Assembly: GCF_000689395.1 (NCBI RefSeq)
Contig: NZ_HG966617.1
Coordinates: forward strand, 28,282-92,281
Direction: 5' to 3'
Length of the DNA: 64,000 nt
From: Candidatus Phaeomarinobacter ectocarpi
GTDB lineage: Bacteria; Pseudomonadota; Alphaproteobacteria; CGMCC-115125
In this document: piece by piece, positions 45,363 through 55,403 of the stretch
Position numbering within the stretch: the first letter of the stretch is position 1
Layout of the letters: each line of letters starts with the position of its first letter
Notes under the pieces: generated by a model
The model's input: only the letters and a program-made list of their open reading frames with translations
What the model was told of the DNA's origin: nothing
The model's database searches: none
Translations under genes and position numbers: made by a program

Positions 45363-45965
45363 ATGCCGAGCCTCTCTGAAGCGCTTCGCGCGATTGAAGG
45401 CTCTGTTGCCATTGCCAGGCGTGATCCTGATGCAAGCCGGTTTTTTGACTTGTCGGCAGATGCCTTCTGGCGATCCTTCGCTGTCGTCATTTTTCTGGTG
45501 CCGCTCTACTTCATCGTGTCGGCTGCGGAAACCCGCATGCTGTTCGAGATGCGTGACCAGATCACCGGCACGCCGCCGGGCTACGGGGATCTGTTGATTT
45601 CAAACCTGGCCACGTTGGGGATCGAGTGGTTTGCCTATCCCATAGCCATTCTCTTCATCGCTCCGCTCTTCAGCGTGGGGCAGCGCGTGTCGCCCTACAT
45701 CATCGTTTACAACTGGTCTTCACTGGCGATCTCACTGGTGATGGTGCCCAACTTCGTGCTGTACCTGCTGGGCGTTTTTCCGATTGCGATGGCGGTGCTG
45801 GTGAACTTTGGACTTGTACTTGCGGTCGTCTGGTATCGGTTCCTGCTCGCCCGCGAAGTTCTGGGTGCACCCATAGGAACGGCTATTGGATTTGTTGCGC
45901 TTGATGTGGTCCTGAGCCTGTTCATCAGTTCGGCCATTGAGTATGCGATCATCGGGCCGCTATAG
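45363..45965 (+). CDS. Integral membrane protein of unknown function (200 aa)
   Basis: I do not recognise the family with certainty; it resembles small Yip1/YIPF-like membrane proteins. A soluble N-terminus of about 35 residues is followed by about five hydrophobic segments (FAVVIFLVPLYFIVS, FAYPIAILFIAPLFSVG, SLAISLVMVPNFVLYLLGVF core SLVMVPNFVLYLL, VNFGLVLAVVWY, VALDVVLSLFIS). It lies 2 bp after dapE and 2 bp before murI, so it is co-translated with cell-wall precursor enzymes. Confidence 0.85.
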   Translation: MPSLSEALRAIEGSVAIARRDPDASRFFDLSADAFWRSFAVVIFLVPLYFIVSAAETRMLFEMRDQITGTPPGYGDLLISNLATLGIEWFAYPIAILFIAPLFSVGQRVSPYIIVYNWSSLAISLVMVPNFVLYLLGVFPIAMAVLVNFGLVLAVVWYRFLLAREVLGAPIGTAIGFVALDVVLSLFISSAIEYAIIGPL

Positions 45966-45967
45966 CC

Positions 45968-46777
45968 ATGAGTGATCCGCGCCCGATCGGTGTGTTTGAC
46001 AGTGGTGTTGGCGGCATCACCGTGCTCAAGGCGATCCACGACCTTTTACCAAATGAAGACCTGGTCTATCTCGGCGATACCGCGCGCCTTCCCTACGGGA
46101 CCAAGAGTGCAGATACGGTCGTGCGATATGCAACACAGGCGGCAGATGCGCTGATTGCTCGCGACATCAAGCTCCTCGTCATTGCGTGCAACACGGCAAG
46201 TGCGGTGGGCACACCGCTGCTGGCTGAAAAATTTGCGCCCGTGCCCGTGATCGGTGTGGTCGAACCCGGTGCGGAGGCTGCAATCGCTGCAAGCCGGTCC
46301 GGCTGCATCGCGATCATTGCCACTGAAGGAACCGTGCGCGGCGAGGCCTACCCAAAAGCTATTCATGATCGCGCACCCGACGCACAGGTAACCCAGGCAG
46401 CCGCCACGGTATTTGTGGCTCTTGCAGAAGAGGGCTGGACGTCATCAGCCGCCACCCGTGAGGCCGCGCGTACCTACCTACATCCCCTGTTCGCCGGAGA
46501 GACCAGCCCCGACACCCTGGTCCTTGGCTGTACGCATTTCCCGGTTTTGTCTGACGCCATCCGCGCAGAACTACCGCAAGGTGTGGCCATGGTGGATTCT
46601 GCAACCACAACTGCTCAGGCTGTTGCCAGCGCGCTGGGCGACACCTCAGCACCAGTTGATCAAAAAGGTACTGTGAAGTTCCTCGCTACGGATGGGGCCG
46701 AACGGTTTGCGCGCGTGGGCCGAATTTTCTTTGGCGCAGAAATCGACGAACAGGCCATCGAGATCATCGACCTCTAA
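45968..46777 (+). CDS. murI: Glutamate racemase
   Basis: MurI makes D-glutamate for peptidoglycan. The 269-aa sequence has IGVFDSGVGGITVLKAI at the start, VYLGDTARLPYGTKS, the first catalytic Cys in VIACNTASAVG and the second in VLGCTHFPVLSDAI. It ends the dapD-dapE-membrane protein-murI operon, joining diaminopimelate and D-Glu supply for the wall stem peptide. Only 3 bp separate its stop from convergent truA. Confidence 0.95.
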   Translation: MSDPRPIGVFDSGVGGITVLKAIHDLLPNEDLVYLGDTARLPYGTKSADTVVRYATQAADALIARDIKLLVIACNTASAVGTPLLAEKFAPVPVIGVVEPGAEAAIAASRSGCIAIIATEGTVRGEAYPKAIHDRAPDAQVTQAAATVFVALAEEGWTSSAATREAARTYLHPLFAGETSPDTLVLGCTHFPVLSDAIRAELPQGVAMVDSATTTAQAVASALGDTSAPVDQKGTVKFLATDGAERFARVGRIFFGAEIDEQAIEIIDL

Positions 46778-46780
46778 GCC

Positions 46781-47524
46781 TCAGTCGTAGTCGACCTTCA
46801 TCAGGTAGAGCCCATCGGGGGGCGCAACCGGTCCGCATTTCGAACGGTCCCGCGCTTCCAGGGCCGCACGAACATCCCGCACACTCATCTTGCCTTCGCC
46901 GACGGACTTCAGTGTGCCGGCAAAGGACCTGATCTGGTTATGCAGGAACGACCGAGCCCGCGCGGTGATGACAATCGCCTCGCCCTCCCGCCGTACATCA
47001 AGCGCATCCAGCGTCTTGACGGGAGAGGCAGCCTGGCACTGGGCCGCACGGAAGGTCGTAAAGTCATGCTTCCCGACCAGTTGTTGAGCGGCCTCGTCCA
47101 TGAGCTGTGCATCAAGCGGCACGGGCACCTGCCATGCCCGGTGCCGATCAACCGTCAGCGGCGCGCGTCGATTGATGATGCGGTAGAGGTAGTGACGTTT
47201 GACGGCTGAGAACCGTGCGTCGAAATCTGGGCTGACGGCCTCAGCGAGAAGTATGGAGATCGGCTGAGGCTTGAGATGGAAGTTGATCGCATCTCGCACC
47301 GTGTCAGCATCGGTTTCTCGCTCAATGTCGATATGCGCAACCTGCCCCAAGGCATGGACGCCGGTGTCCGTCCGTCCGGCCCCGGCAACTGTCACGTGCT
47401 CGCCGCAGAAGCCTAGAATGGCATCGGCAATGGCGTCCTGCACGCCGCGCCCATTGTCCTGTTTCTGCCAGCCAACAAAGGGCGTGCCGTCATATTCAAT
47501 GGTGAGCTTGTAGCGCTGCGTCAC
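46781..47524 (-). CDS. truA: tRNA pseudouridine(38-40) synthase
   Basis: TruA makes pseudouridine at positions 38-40 of the tRNA anticodon arm. The 247-aa protein has the [13 protein letters not shown] start and the catalytic Asp in [16 protein letters not shown], then [12 protein letters not shown] and the late [14 protein letters not shown]. It overlaps fmt by 4 bp and ends the def-fmt-truA operon. Confidence 0.96.
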   Translation of the reverse strand: MTQRYKLTIEYDGTPFVGWQKQDNGRGVQDAIADAILGFCGEHVTVAGAGRTDTGVHALGQVAHIDIERETDADTVRDAINFHLKPQPISILLAEAVSPDFDARFSAVKRHYLYRIINRRAPLTVDRHRAWQVPVPLDAQLMDEAAQQLVGKHDFTTFRAAQCQAASPVKTLDALDVRREGEAIVITARARSFLHNQIRSFAGTLKSVGEGKMSVRDVRAALEARDRSKCGPVAPPDGLYLMKVDYD

Positions 47525-48453
47525 GACAGGACCGTTCCGGCTGGCACGGGAAAACCACGCAAAAATTCGTCCGCCTGCTGAACGCCCTTGCCCGCCCGCT
47601 GCACCTGATGAAGTTTCAAGGCACCATCGCCGCAGGCAATGGTCAGGGCGTCATCAAGGGCCGTGCCGGCGGTCCCTGAGCGCGCCACGGGCTCAGCGCG
47701 CAGAATTTTAACGCGCTGTGGCTTGCCTTCTTTTGCCATTTCGCACCAGGCCCCGGGAAAGGGCGCGAGGCCGCGGATGTGACAGTCCAGTTCCCGCGCA
47801 GACCGTGTCCAGTCAATGCGGGCCTCAGCCTTGTCGATCTTTGCGGCATAGGTAACGCCGTCATCGGGCTGCGGCGTGGACGCGAGTGAATCGCGCTCAA
47901 GCGCTGCCAGCGCCCGCACCATCAGACCTGCGCCAATAAGCGACAGCCGATCGTGCAACTCGCCCGCCGTTTCTGTGGGTCCAATCTGGGTGCGCTCAGC
48001 CAGCAGGACAGGCCCCGTATCAAGCCCTGCTTCCATCTGCATGATGGCAACGCCGGTTTCATTGTCCCCGGCCATGATGGCCCGTTGTATAGGGGCCGCC
48101 CCCCGCCAGCGTGGCAACAGGGAAGCATGGATGTTCAGACACCCAAGCCTCGGGGCGTCCAGAATGGCCTGTGGGAGGATCAGCCCGTAGGCGGCCACAA
48201 TAGCCACATCGAGATCAAGATCGCGGAATGCCTGGTGCTCTTCCGGGCTCTTCAGTTTTTCAGGTGTGCGCACTTCAATGCCGTGTGCTTCCGCAAAGGC
48301 ATGCACAGGTGTCGGCGTCTGGGTCATGCCCCGGCCGGACTTGCGTGGGGGCTGCGAGTAAACCGCGACAACGTCATGTCCGGCTGCAATCAACTCCGAC
48401 AGCGCAGGGACAGAAAAATCCGGCGTACCCATAAAGGCGATGCGCAGCGTCAT
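47521..48453 (-). CDS. fmt: Methionyl-tRNA formyltransferase
   Basis: Fmt formylates initiator Met-tRNA using 10-formyl-tetrahydrofolate. The 310-aa sequence has [15 protein letters not shown] at the start, [21 protein letters not shown] (core [15 protein letters not shown]), DTGPVLL and the C-terminal domain with [16 protein letters not shown]. The frame extends to 48486, but ATG 48453 has GGAG 7 bases before it and starts at the family position. It lies 33 bp after def and 4 bp into truA. Confidence 0.96.
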   Translation of the reverse strand: MTLRIAFMGTPDFSVPALSELIAAGHDVVAVYSQPPRKSGRGMTQTPTPVHAFAEAHGIEVRTPEKLKSPEEHQAFRDLDLDVAIVAAYGLILPQAILDAPRLGCLNIHASLLPRWRGAAPIQRAIMAGDNETGVAIMQMEAGLDTGPVLLAERTQIGPTETAGELHDRLSLIGAGLMVRALAALERDSLASTPQPDDGVTYAAKIDKAEARIDWTRSARELDCHIRGLAPFPGAWCEMAKEGKPQRVKILRAEPVARSGTAGTALDDALTIACGDGALKLHQVQRAGKGVQQADEFLRGFPVPAGTVLS

Positions 48454-48486
48454 GCCGGTCTCCGGTCTTCTTTGTTCGTGTGACAA

Positions 48487-49005
48487 CTAGGCGGTGGCAG
48501 CGAGTTTTTTCGCCTTCTGCAGCTTCTTCAGCATCATGGAGCGTTTCATGCGCGACAGATGGTCAATGAAGAGTATGCCCTCCAGATGATCCATTTCATG
48601 CTGGATGCAGGTGGCAAGCAGGCCGTCGCAGTCGATCTCGCGCAATTCGTTCTGGTAGTCCAAATAGCGCAGGCGGCATGTGGCCGGCCGCTCTACCTCT
48701 TCGTAAAGCTCCGGCACTGACAAACAGCCTTCTTCGTAGGGCGCTGTCTCATCCGCCTTTTCGATGATTTCCGGATTGGCGAAATACATCGGCTCCGCCG
48801 GTGCATCGTCGCGCGAGATATCAATCACGATCACCCGCTTGGGCACACCGATCTGGATGGCGGCAAGGCCGATGCCTGGCGCGTCATACATGGTGTCCAG
48901 CATGTCATCCATCAGCGCGCGGATCTCATCATCCACCTTTTCGACGGGTTCAGAGACCTGCTTGAGGAGCGGATCGGGTGCGGTAATGATCTTGCGTATG
49001 GCCAT
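48487..49005 (-). CDS. def: Peptide deformylase
   Basis: Def removes the N-formyl group added via Fmt, and it leads the operon with fmt. All three metal-site motifs of type I deformylases are present in 172 aa: GIGLAAIQIGVPKR, EEGCLSVPELYEEVERP (core EEGCLSVP), and IQHEMDHLEGILFID with the catalytic Glu. Divergent from rmuC across about 104 bp. Confidence 0.96.
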   Translation of the reverse strand: MAIRKIITAPDPLLKQVSEPVEKVDDEIRALMDDMLDTMYDAPGIGLAAIQIGVPKRVIVIDISRDDAPAEPMYFANPEIIEKADETAPYEEGCLSVPELYEEVERPATCRLRYLDYQNELREIDCDGLLATCIQHEMDHLEGILFIDHLSRMKRSMMLKKLQKAKKLAATA

Positions 49006-49109
49006 AACCGGTCAGATAAGCGAGCAGACATGCCGCGTCAACTTGCCAGTGATGGGTATACTGTCCGCCATAAGCGCCGATTCTCTCAGGTTTTCTAGGG
49101 TTTTTGCCC

Positions 49110-50249
49110 ATGGATATGGTTTTCGTCATTGCTGCCGCCGTTCTGGCCGCCCTTGCAGGGGCAGGCATCGTGGCATTTGTGATGCGAAAACCCGTGGATA
49201 CCGCCGCTCAGGAACGGGCAGAAAGAGCGGCAGAAGCCCAGGAAAAGGCCCTGGCGAGCCTGATGGATGCCCAGTCTCAGCTGTCCGGTCGGTTGGCAGC
49301 CATGTCGGATGCTCAGGCCAAGCGCGAAGCAGAGCTGTCCCGCACCCTGAATGAGCGTCTGGACCATGTGTCCAAACGTCTAGGCGATGGCCTGGAAGAC
49401 AACACCAAGAAAACCGGTGAAACCCTCACGCAATTGCACACCCGGCTGGCGCTCATTGATGAGGCTCAGAAGAAGCTCGGAGAACTGTCCGGCCAGATGG
49501 TGGGTTTGCAGGATATCCTGGCCAACAAGCAGGCCCGCGGCGCCTTTGGTGAAATACAGCTGCAGGATCTGGTCACCGCTGCGCTGCCGCCATCCGCCTA
49601 TGCCTTTCAGGAAACCCTGTCGAACAGGGCGCGGGCGGACTGCGTTATCAAACTGCCAAATCCGCCCGGCTCGATCGCGGTCGATTCGAAGTTTCCTCTC
49701 GAATCCTATCGCGCGCTGGTCGATGCCAAGACCGAGGATGAAAGCACCAAGGCCAAGCGCTTCTTTCGCGATAGCATGCTCAAGCATGTGAACGATATCT
49801 CGGCCAAATACATCATTCCCGGCGAAACTGCGGACTCGGCCCTGATGTTCCTGCCGTCAGAAGCGGTCTATGCGGAGCTGCACGCGAATTTCCCGGCAAC
49901 CGTTGAAGCAAGCTTCAAGGCAAAAGTCTGGATCGTGTCGCCCACCACCTTGATGGCAACGCTCAACACAGTGCGCGCCATTCTGAAAGACGCCCAGATG
50001 CGCGAACAGGCGCATTTGATCCAGGCAGAAGTCGAGAAGATGCTGACGGACGTGACGCGTCTTGATGACAGGGTGTCCAAACTGTCGCGCCATTTTGGTC
50101 AGGCGCAAGAAGACATTCGTCAGGTCAGTGTTTCTGCAGATAAGATCACGAAGCGTGGGGAGCGCATCGTCGGTCTGGAGATTGGCGAAGAAGATACGGG
50201 TCCACTCGTGCCGTCGGAAGGGCAGCGCGATCTTTTAGCGGGGGAATAA
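49110..50249 (+). CDS. rmuC: DNA recombination protein RmuC
   Basis: RmuC is a predicted nuclease-fold protein that limits DNA inversions at short repeats. The 379-aa protein starts with a membrane helix (MVFVIAAAVLAALAGAGIVAFVM), then a coiled-coil region (about 30-130), and the core with RGAFGEIQLQDLV, IAVDSKFPLESYRAL, FLPSEAVYAEL and a late VSPTTLMATLNTVR. TTG 49104 and ATG 49110 are both possible starts; the ATG is chosen. It precedes the AGCS symporter gene by 3 bp. Confidence 0.93.
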   Translation: MDMVFVIAAAVLAALAGAGIVAFVMRKPVDTAAQERAERAAEAQEKALASLMDAQSQLSGRLAAMSDAQAKREAELSRTLNERLDHVSKRLGDGLEDNTKKTGETLTQLHTRLALIDEAQKKLGELSGQMVGLQDILANKQARGAFGEIQLQDLVTAALPPSAYAFQETLSNRARADCVIKLPNPPGSIAVDSKFPLESYRALVDAKTEDESTKAKRFFRDSMLKHVNDISAKYIIPGETADSALMFLPSEAVYAELHANFPATVEASFKAKVWIVSPTTLMATLNTVRAILKDAQMREQAHLIQAEVEKMLTDVTRLDDRVSKLSRHFGQAQEDIRQVSVSADKITKRGERIVGLEIGEEDTGPLVPSEGQRDLLAGE

Positions 50250-50252
50250 GAC

Positions 50253-51596
50253 ATGGAGACTTTGGCAACACTTGTTGGCGATGTGAATTCAATCGTCTGG
50301 GGCGTGCCGATGCTTGTGCTGATTGCAGCAACAGGCATTTTTCTGATGGCAGGCCTCTTGTTCATGCCACTTCGGAAACTGTTTCATGCGTTCGGCTTGC
50401 TCATGTCGCCGCAACGATTGGGCGATGGCGACATCCCTCCGCAAAAGGCATTGGCAACAGCCTTGGCGGCAACGGTTGGCACCGGTAACATCGCTGGCGT
50501 GGCAACCGCCATCTTCCTGGGTGGCCCCGGCGCACTGTTTTACATGTGGGTCATCGCCCTGATCGGCATGGCAACCAAATATGCGGAAGCCGTAGCGGCG
50601 GTGAGTTATCGCGAAGTTGATGGCCGCGGCATGCATGTGGGTGGTCCCATGTATTACCTGCGGGATGGTGTCGGCGCGCGCTTCCCGGCCATTGGTAAAA
50701 TTCTGGCGTTTGCCTTTGCGCTCTTTGCAGCGATCGCCGCTTTCGGCATTGGCAATGGCGTGCAGTCCAACTCCGTCGCCCATGCTCTTGAATCAAGCTT
50801 TGGCGTTGAGCCTCTTGTCACCGGTCTGGTGATGATGGTGGGTGTTGGCCTGGTTCTCATCGGCGGCATCAAGCGTATTGCCGATGTGGCCGGCGCGCTG
50901 GTGCCCTTGATGATCATTCTGTATGTCGGCGCAGCCGCCGTCATTCTGGTCATCAATGCGTCAGCCATCCCTGAGGCGTTCGGACTTATTTTCAAATATG
51001 CCTTTGAACCAGTCGCCGCCGTGGGTGGTTTTGCTGGTGCCGCCGTTGCAGCCGCCATCCGCTTTGGCGTTGCGCGTGGAGTGTTCTCCAACGAAGCAGG
51101 CCTTGGTTCCGCAGCTATCGCTCATGCGGCGGCGAAGACGGACAGCCCCGTCACGCAGGGCCATGTTGCCATGCTGGGGACATTCATCGATACGATCATT
51201 GTTTGCACCATGACGGGCCTGGTGATCATCACTTCGGGCCTGTGGACGTCAGGTGAAACCGGAGCCGCGCTCACCAGTGCGGGCTTTGCATCTGCGCTGC
51301 CATTGGGCGCGGAGATTGTAGCTGTGGCATTGGCGGTCTTTGCCTTCACAACAGTGCTGGGCTGGAGCTATTACGGCGAACGCAGCGTTCAGTATCTGCT
51401 TGGCGAAAAGGCAATCTGGCCGTATCGGCTCTTGTGGATTCTGGCCATCCCGGTCGGCGCCCTGTTTGACCTGGGCCTCATCTGGCTCATCGCCGACACC
51501 CTCAACGCAATGATGGCGATCCCGAACCTGATTGGCCTCTTGATCCTTGGACCGATGATCTTTGCGAAGACCAAGGAATACTGGGACAACCGATAG
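50253..51596 (+). CDS. Alanine/glycine:cation symporter (AGCS family)
   Basis: This 447-aa carrier has about eleven hydrophobic segments and AGCS motifs: ALAATVGTGNIAGVATAIFLGGPGALFYMWV (core GTGNIAGVATAIFLGGPGA), KYAEAVAAVSYRE, GGPMYYLRDGV, and RGVFSNEAGLGSAAIAHAAA (core FSNEAGLGSAAIAHA). It imports alanine and/or glycine with Na+. It lies 3 bp after rmuC and ends at a strong terminator. Confidence 0.94.
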   Translation: METLATLVGDVNSIVWGVPMLVLIAATGIFLMAGLLFMPLRKLFHAFGLLMSPQRLGDGDIPPQKALATALAATVGTGNIAGVATAIFLGGPGALFYMWVIALIGMATKYAEAVAAVSYREVDGRGMHVGGPMYYLRDGVGARFPAIGKILAFAFALFAAIAAFGIGNGVQSNSVAHALESSFGVEPLVTGLVMMVGVGLVLIGGIKRIADVAGALVPLMIILYVGAAAVILVINASAIPEAFGLIFKYAFEPVAAVGGFAGAAVAAAIRFGVARGVFSNEAGLGSAAIAHAAAKTDSPVTQGHVAMLGTFIDTIIVCTMTGLVIITSGLWTSGETGAALTSAGFASALPLGAEIVAVALAVFAFTTVLGWSYYGERSVQYLLGEKAIWPYRLLWILAIPVGALFDLGLIWLIADTLNAMMAIPNLIGLLILGPMIFAKTKEYWDNR

Positions 51597-51627
51597 AAGT
51601 CAGATTGCATCTGACGCGACATTGAAG

Positions 51628-51661
51628 CGGGCGGGCAACATGGGGTGCCCGCCCGTTTTTA
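51628..51661 (+). terminator. Rho-independent terminator after the AGCS gene
   Basis: CGGGCGGGCA (51628-51637) pairs perfectly with TGCCCGCCCG (51646-51655) over an 8-base loop, then TTTTTAT. The T-run overlaps the stop of the convergent PNPOx-like gene. Confidence 0.88.
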
Positions 51662-52219
51662 TTCCGCCTCGCTGGCTGCCCAGGTTGGCAGACCGTCAAT
51701 GCTCTTGGCGTTCTTCTTGGCACGGTAGGCACGCATGTCGTCAGGCGACCTGTCCTGGGCCCACTTGGTCAGCGTGTCCCGCTCGCTTTCATAGGCGAAG
51801 TGTGGAACGCCATAGCCGCACGACGTTTGCACCAGATCAAACCGCAGGCGGACGATCTGCCGCGCACCGGCAGGCTCCCTACCATCGAAGTAGTTTGTCT
51901 TGAGGGTCGCGTAGTCTGCATGCGTGTACGGGATCACATCCCCCTTGCCATAGAGCCGAAGGATCATGGGTGCTGCATCAAACGAGCACATCATGATCGT
52001 CATCCGTCCATCGGCTGGCAGATGAGCAGCCGTTTCATTGCCGCTGCCGGTCTGGTCCAGGTAAAGAGCGGTGTGGTCATCAATCGCGCGAAACCACTCT
52101 GTACTGCGCGGTGAGATATTGATGCGCGTGCCTTCGGCAGCCGTTGCCGTGAAGAAGATATGCTGCGCGGCAATCATTTTGTGCAGCCGTTCGTCGAGCT
52201 TGTCGTATTGCTGCGCCAT
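51659..52219 (-). CDS. Pyridoxamine 5'-phosphate oxidase-family (split-barrel) protein
   Basis: The 186-aa protein has the flavin split-barrel pattern: LHKMIAAQHIFFTATAAEGTRINISPR (core HIFFTATAAEGTRINIS), TALYLDQTGSGNETAAHL, and GRMTIMMCSFDAAPMILRLYGKG (core MMCSFDAAPMILRLYGKG). This subgroup is not the PdxH enzyme; members bind FMN/F420 or heme and act on varied substrates. It sits 23 bp after recR on the same strand, probably by read-through. Confidence 0.85.
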   Translation of the reverse strand: MAQQYDKLDERLHKMIAAQHIFFTATAAEGTRINISPRSTEWFRAIDDHTALYLDQTGSGNETAAHLPADGRMTIMMCSFDAAPMILRLYGKGDVIPYTHADYATLKTNYFDGREPAGARQIVRLRFDLVQTSCGYGVPHFAYESERDTLTKWAQDRSPDDMRAYRAKKNAKSIDGLPTWAASEAE

Positions 52220-52242
52220 CTTGGTGTTCCTGAATAGGTGTC

Positions 52243-52848
52243 TTAGAAAGGTCGCCGCGCCTTCATGGCTGCGGCCAGTGTGCCGTCATCCAGATAGTCC
52301 AGCTCGCCGCCAACAGGTACGCCGTGGGCCACCTGGCTGACATTCGCGCCAGACCCTTCCAACTGATCCATGATGTAATGAGCGGTGGCCTGCCCATCAA
52401 CGGTGGCATTGACTGCAAGCACCACTTCCTTGATGTCGCCGCTCATGGTGCGGTTCACAAGGCCTGCGATATTGAGATCATCTGGCCCGACACCATCAAG
52501 CGCAGACAGCGTGCCGCCAAGCACATGATATTGACCGGAGTTTGCACCCGCGCGTTCAAGCGCCCACAAATCTGCAACATGCTCCACAACGCAGATCACG
52601 CCGGCATCCCGCCGTGTGTCAACGCAGATCGAACAGGGGTCCTGAGTATCAAGATTGCCGCAGGTCGTGCAGGTCAGCACATGGTCCGCAGCTTCGCTGA
52701 TCGCATCCGCCAAAGGCCGCATCAGCGTTTCTTTTTTGGAAAGCAGCTGCAGTGCTGCCCGGCGTGCTGATCGAGGGCCGAGCCCCGGCAAGCGCGCGAG
52801 CAGCTGAATCAGCTGCTCAATTTCAGTTCCTGCGGAGTGCCCTGCCAT
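52243..52848 (-). CDS. recR: Recombination protein RecR
   Basis: RecR works with RecO and RecF to load RecA at gaps. The 201-aa sequence has the helix-hairpin-helix [17 protein letters not shown], a zinc finger with four Cys ([19 protein letters not shown] core [15 protein letters not shown]), and a TOPRIM domain ([35 protein letters not shown] core [12 protein letters not shown]). It follows ybaB by 15 bp in the common dnaX-ybaB-recR cluster. Confidence 0.96.
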   Translation of the reverse strand: MAGHSAGTEIEQLIQLLARLPGLGPRSARRAALQLLSKKETLMRPLADAISEAADHVLTCTTCGNLDTQDPCSICVDTRRDAGVICVVEHVADLWALERAGANSGQYHVLGGTLSALDGVGPDDLNIAGLVNRTMSGDIKEVVLAVNATVDGQATAHYIMDQLEGSGANVSQVAHGVPVGGELDYLDDGTLAAAMKARRPF

Positions 52849-52863
52849 ACGTCGACAAAAGCC

Positions 52864-53181
52864 TTAAAGAGAAAAGCCCGGTGGCAATGGCATGCCGCCC
52901 GTGACCGACTTCATCTCTTCCTGCAATTTGTCATCCAGCCGCGCCTTGGCGTCAGCGTGGGCGGCAACCAGCAGGTCTTCAAGAATTTCAACTTCGTCTG
53001 CAACCATCAGGCTCGGGTCAATCTTGACGCCTTTGAGTTCGCCCTTGCCGCGAAGTGTGACGGTCACAAGACCGGCGCCGGATGTGCCTTCTACTTCAAG
53101 AGCCGCCACGCGCTCCTGCATCTCGCCCATACGGGCCTGAATTTCCTGGGCCTGCTTCATCAGACCGGTGAGGTTCTTCAT
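52864..53181 (-). CDS. ybaB: YbaB/EbfC family nucleoid-associated protein
   Basis: The 105-aa protein has the YbaB pattern: an N-terminal helix [24 protein letters not shown] (core [17 protein letters not shown]), central sheet [22 protein letters not shown] (core [16 protein letters not shown]) and a C-terminal helix. Dimers bind DNA non-specifically. Its start overlaps the dnaX stop by 1 bp, so translation is coupled. Confidence 0.94.
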   Translation of the reverse strand: MKNLTGLMKQAQEIQARMGEMQERVAALEVEGTSGAGLVTVTLRGKGELKGVKIDPSLMVADEVEILEDLLVAAHADAKARLDDKLQEEMKSVTGGMPLPPGFSL

Positions 53182-55106
53182 CAGATAAAATCCTCTGTAT
53201 TCGGCGCATCGTCATCCATGACATCGTCATCGCTCTCGACAGGTGCCGGCGTATCGGCCGCCTCGGCCGCAGCATCTGCACCAAGGTCTCGGACTTCAAC
53301 AATTTCAGCCCCGGGAAAGGCTTCCAGCGCAGCCTTCACAAGCGGCTCCTGCCGGATCGCCTGCATCTGGGCCTCACGGGCGTTCTTCTTGGTTTCGCCG
53401 ATTGTCGGCTGAACAGGCTCGGCGTCGCGCTTGGCCTGCGTCACAAACCAGCGTTCGTTTGTCCATGAGGAAAGCTTGCGTGACAGCTCCTGAATGATGT
53501 CGCCGCTGCCGCGCAGAACAGCAAGTTCGATGCGTCCCGGTGCAAAATTAACGAGCTGAACATCATGCTCAAGGGCGTTTTGCAGCATCACGTCGCGTTT
53601 TTGTTCCGCCATCGCGACGACGTCTTCAAACCGCTGCAGTTGAATGGCGGGGGCGGTGTCCATCGCAGGCGCTGCCTGCGCCATGGTTGGTCCCGACTGT
53701 GGCGCCGACGGTACCGAACGAACCGGCCCGGAAGACGCGCCCGCCGATATGGCAGCTGAACTGCCACCACCACTCGCAGGCGCACCCGAAGATGGCGCTG
53801 TGCCCGCAGCCGGTGCTGGCGTGTTCTGCAGCTTCTTGATGAGTTCTTCGGGCGTTGGAAGGTCTGCCGCATAGGCAAGGCGGACCAGCACCATCTCAGC
53901 CGCTGCAAGGGGCCATGGCGCCCGTTCCACTTCGCCCAGCCCCTTGAGAAGCATCTGCCAAGTGCGCGCCAATGATTTGACGGAGAGCTTGGCAACCATC
54001 TCAAGCCCGCGTGTGCGATCCATGTCGGACACGGTCTTGTCGTCAGCGGCCTTCTCGACCAGTTTCAATCGCGTGAGCCAGTGAGTGAGCTCTGCCATGT
54101 CCGATATGACAACAGCCGGGTCTGCCCCATCATGGTACTGCGCTGCGAGCTCAGTCAGAGCGGTTGCCACATCGCCCTTCATCACATGCTCGAACAGGTC
54201 AAACACACGGCCACGGTCCGCCAGGCCCAGCATGGCCCGCACGCCGTCAGCAGAAATCGTTTCGCCTTGCGTACCATGCGCTATGGCCTGATCCAGCAGC
54301 GACAGCCCGTCGCGCACGGAGCCTTCAGCCGCGCGGCCGATAAGCGCCAGAGCACCCTCGTCGACACTCACACCTTCCTTGCCCGCAATATTCGCCAGAT
54401 GCGCGCTCATGGCATCTGTATCCAGCCGCCGCAGATCAAACCGCTGACAACGAGACAGCACCGTGACGGGCACCTTGCGAATTTCCGTCGTCGCAAAAAT
54501 GAACTTCACATGCGCAGGCGGTTCTTCAAGCGTCTTCAGCAGCCCGTTGAATGCCGCGTTCGACAGCATGTGCACTTCGTCGATGATGTAGACCTTGTAG
54601 CGCGCTGACGTTGGCGCATAGCGGACGCTTTCAATGATCTCGCGGATGTCGCCGATGCCGGTGCGCGACGCGGCGTCCATCTCCATCACGTCCTGATGGC
54701 GCGAATCCATGATCTCCTGACAGTTGATGCCAAGCTTGGGCATGTCGATGGTCGGACCATCAATGCCGTCGCCATCATAGTTGAGCGCGCGCGCAAGAAT
54801 GCGGGCGGTGGTGGTTTTGCCGATACCGCGGACGCCGGTGAGAATGAAGGCGTGGGCAATACGGTTGGTCGCAAAGGCATTGCCCAGCGTACGCACCATG
54901 GCTTCCTGGCCGACGAGATCATCAAAGGTTTGGGGGCGGTATTTGCGTGCCAGCACCTGATATTCAGAAGGTTTGGCGGGCTCTTTCGCCTCGCCGCCCA
55001 TGAGATCAAATCCCGCGTCATCCGCCGTCATGCCCAGATTGGGGGCATCTTCTTCAGGAGCACCTGAATCTGTGTCGCCAGGCCCTGTGTCGGATGGAGC
55101 CGTCAT
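53181..55106 (-). CDS. dnaX: DNA polymerase III subunits gamma/tau
   Basis: DnaX is the clamp-loader ATPase. After a variable acidic N-terminus, the AAA+ domain has [20 protein letters not shown] (core [16 protein letters not shown]), Walker [19 protein letters not shown], Walker [36 protein letters not shown] and the Arg finger [13 protein letters not shown] Pro/Ala/Gly linker (about 450-520) leads to the tau C-terminus. The zinc site between Walker A and B keeps only one of the usual Cys. The frame reaches 55163, but that would enter the SRP RNA gene, so ATG 55106 is preferred. Confidence 0.94.
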   Translation of the reverse strand: MTAPSDTGPGDTDSGAPEEDAPNLGMTADDAGFDLMGGEAKEPAKPSEYQVLARKYRPQTFDDLVGQEAMVRTLGNAFATNRIAHAFILTGVRGIGKTTTARILARALNYDGDGIDGPTIDMPKLGINCQEIMDSRHQDVMEMDAASRTGIGDIREIIESVRYAPTSARYKVYIIDEVHMLSNAAFNGLLKTLEEPPAHVKFIFATTEIRKVPVTVLSRCQRFDLRRLDTDAMSAHLANIAGKEGVSVDEGALALIGRAAEGSVRDGLSLLDQAIAHGTQGETISADGVRAMLGLADRGRVFDLFEHVMKGDVATALTELAAQYHDGADPAVVISDMAELTHWLTRLKLVEKAADDKTVSDMDRTRGLEMVAKLSVKSLARTWQMLLKGLGEVERAPWPLAAAEMVLVRLAYAADLPTPEELIKKLQNTPAPAAGTAPSSGAPASGGGSSAAISAGASSGPVRSVPSAPQSGPTMAQAAPAMDTAPAIQLQRFEDVVAMAEQKRDVMLQNALEHDVQLVNFAPGRIELAVLRGSGDIIQELSRKLSSWTNERWFVTQAKRDAEPVQPTIGETKKNAREAQMQAIRQEPLVKAALEAFPGAEIVEVRDLGADAAAEAADTPAPVESDDDVMDDDAPNTEDFI

Positions 55107-55149
55107 GAGATCGCGCGGTACTCCGGCATATCGGCGGTGAAATGAAGGT

Positions 55150-55246
55150 GGGAGGCTGGACAAACGACCCAGGTCGAATTCGTTACGGCTGCTTCCTTCC
55201 GGATCTGACCGGGTTGGCGAGTGGACCTGTCCGCCGCCAACCTCCC
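55150..55246 (-). ncRNA. ffs: Signal recognition particle RNA (4.5S, small bacterial type)
   Basis: The minus strand contains the SRP core GGTCAGATCCGGAAGGAAGC, whose GGAA tetraloop and adjacent internal loop bind Ffh. The ends close as GGGAGGTTGG (55246 side) with CCAGCCTCCC (55150 side), giving a single 97-nt hairpin. It lies 43 bp upstream of dnaX on the same strand, a common alphaproteobacterial arrangement. Confidence 0.95.
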
Positions 55247-55403
55247 GAAGGCACTATATCAGATTGGGGGCCCCTTTAGGCAAGCCGTCGCGGAGCAAAT
55301 TGGGGCGCAATCCACTCTGCGACTTGGAAAGTTTGCCCGCAATTCCCAGCCGTGGCAGGTTTCCGCCCGAAACAGACGCATTCAATCCAAGAAGAGGCCG
55401 AAA

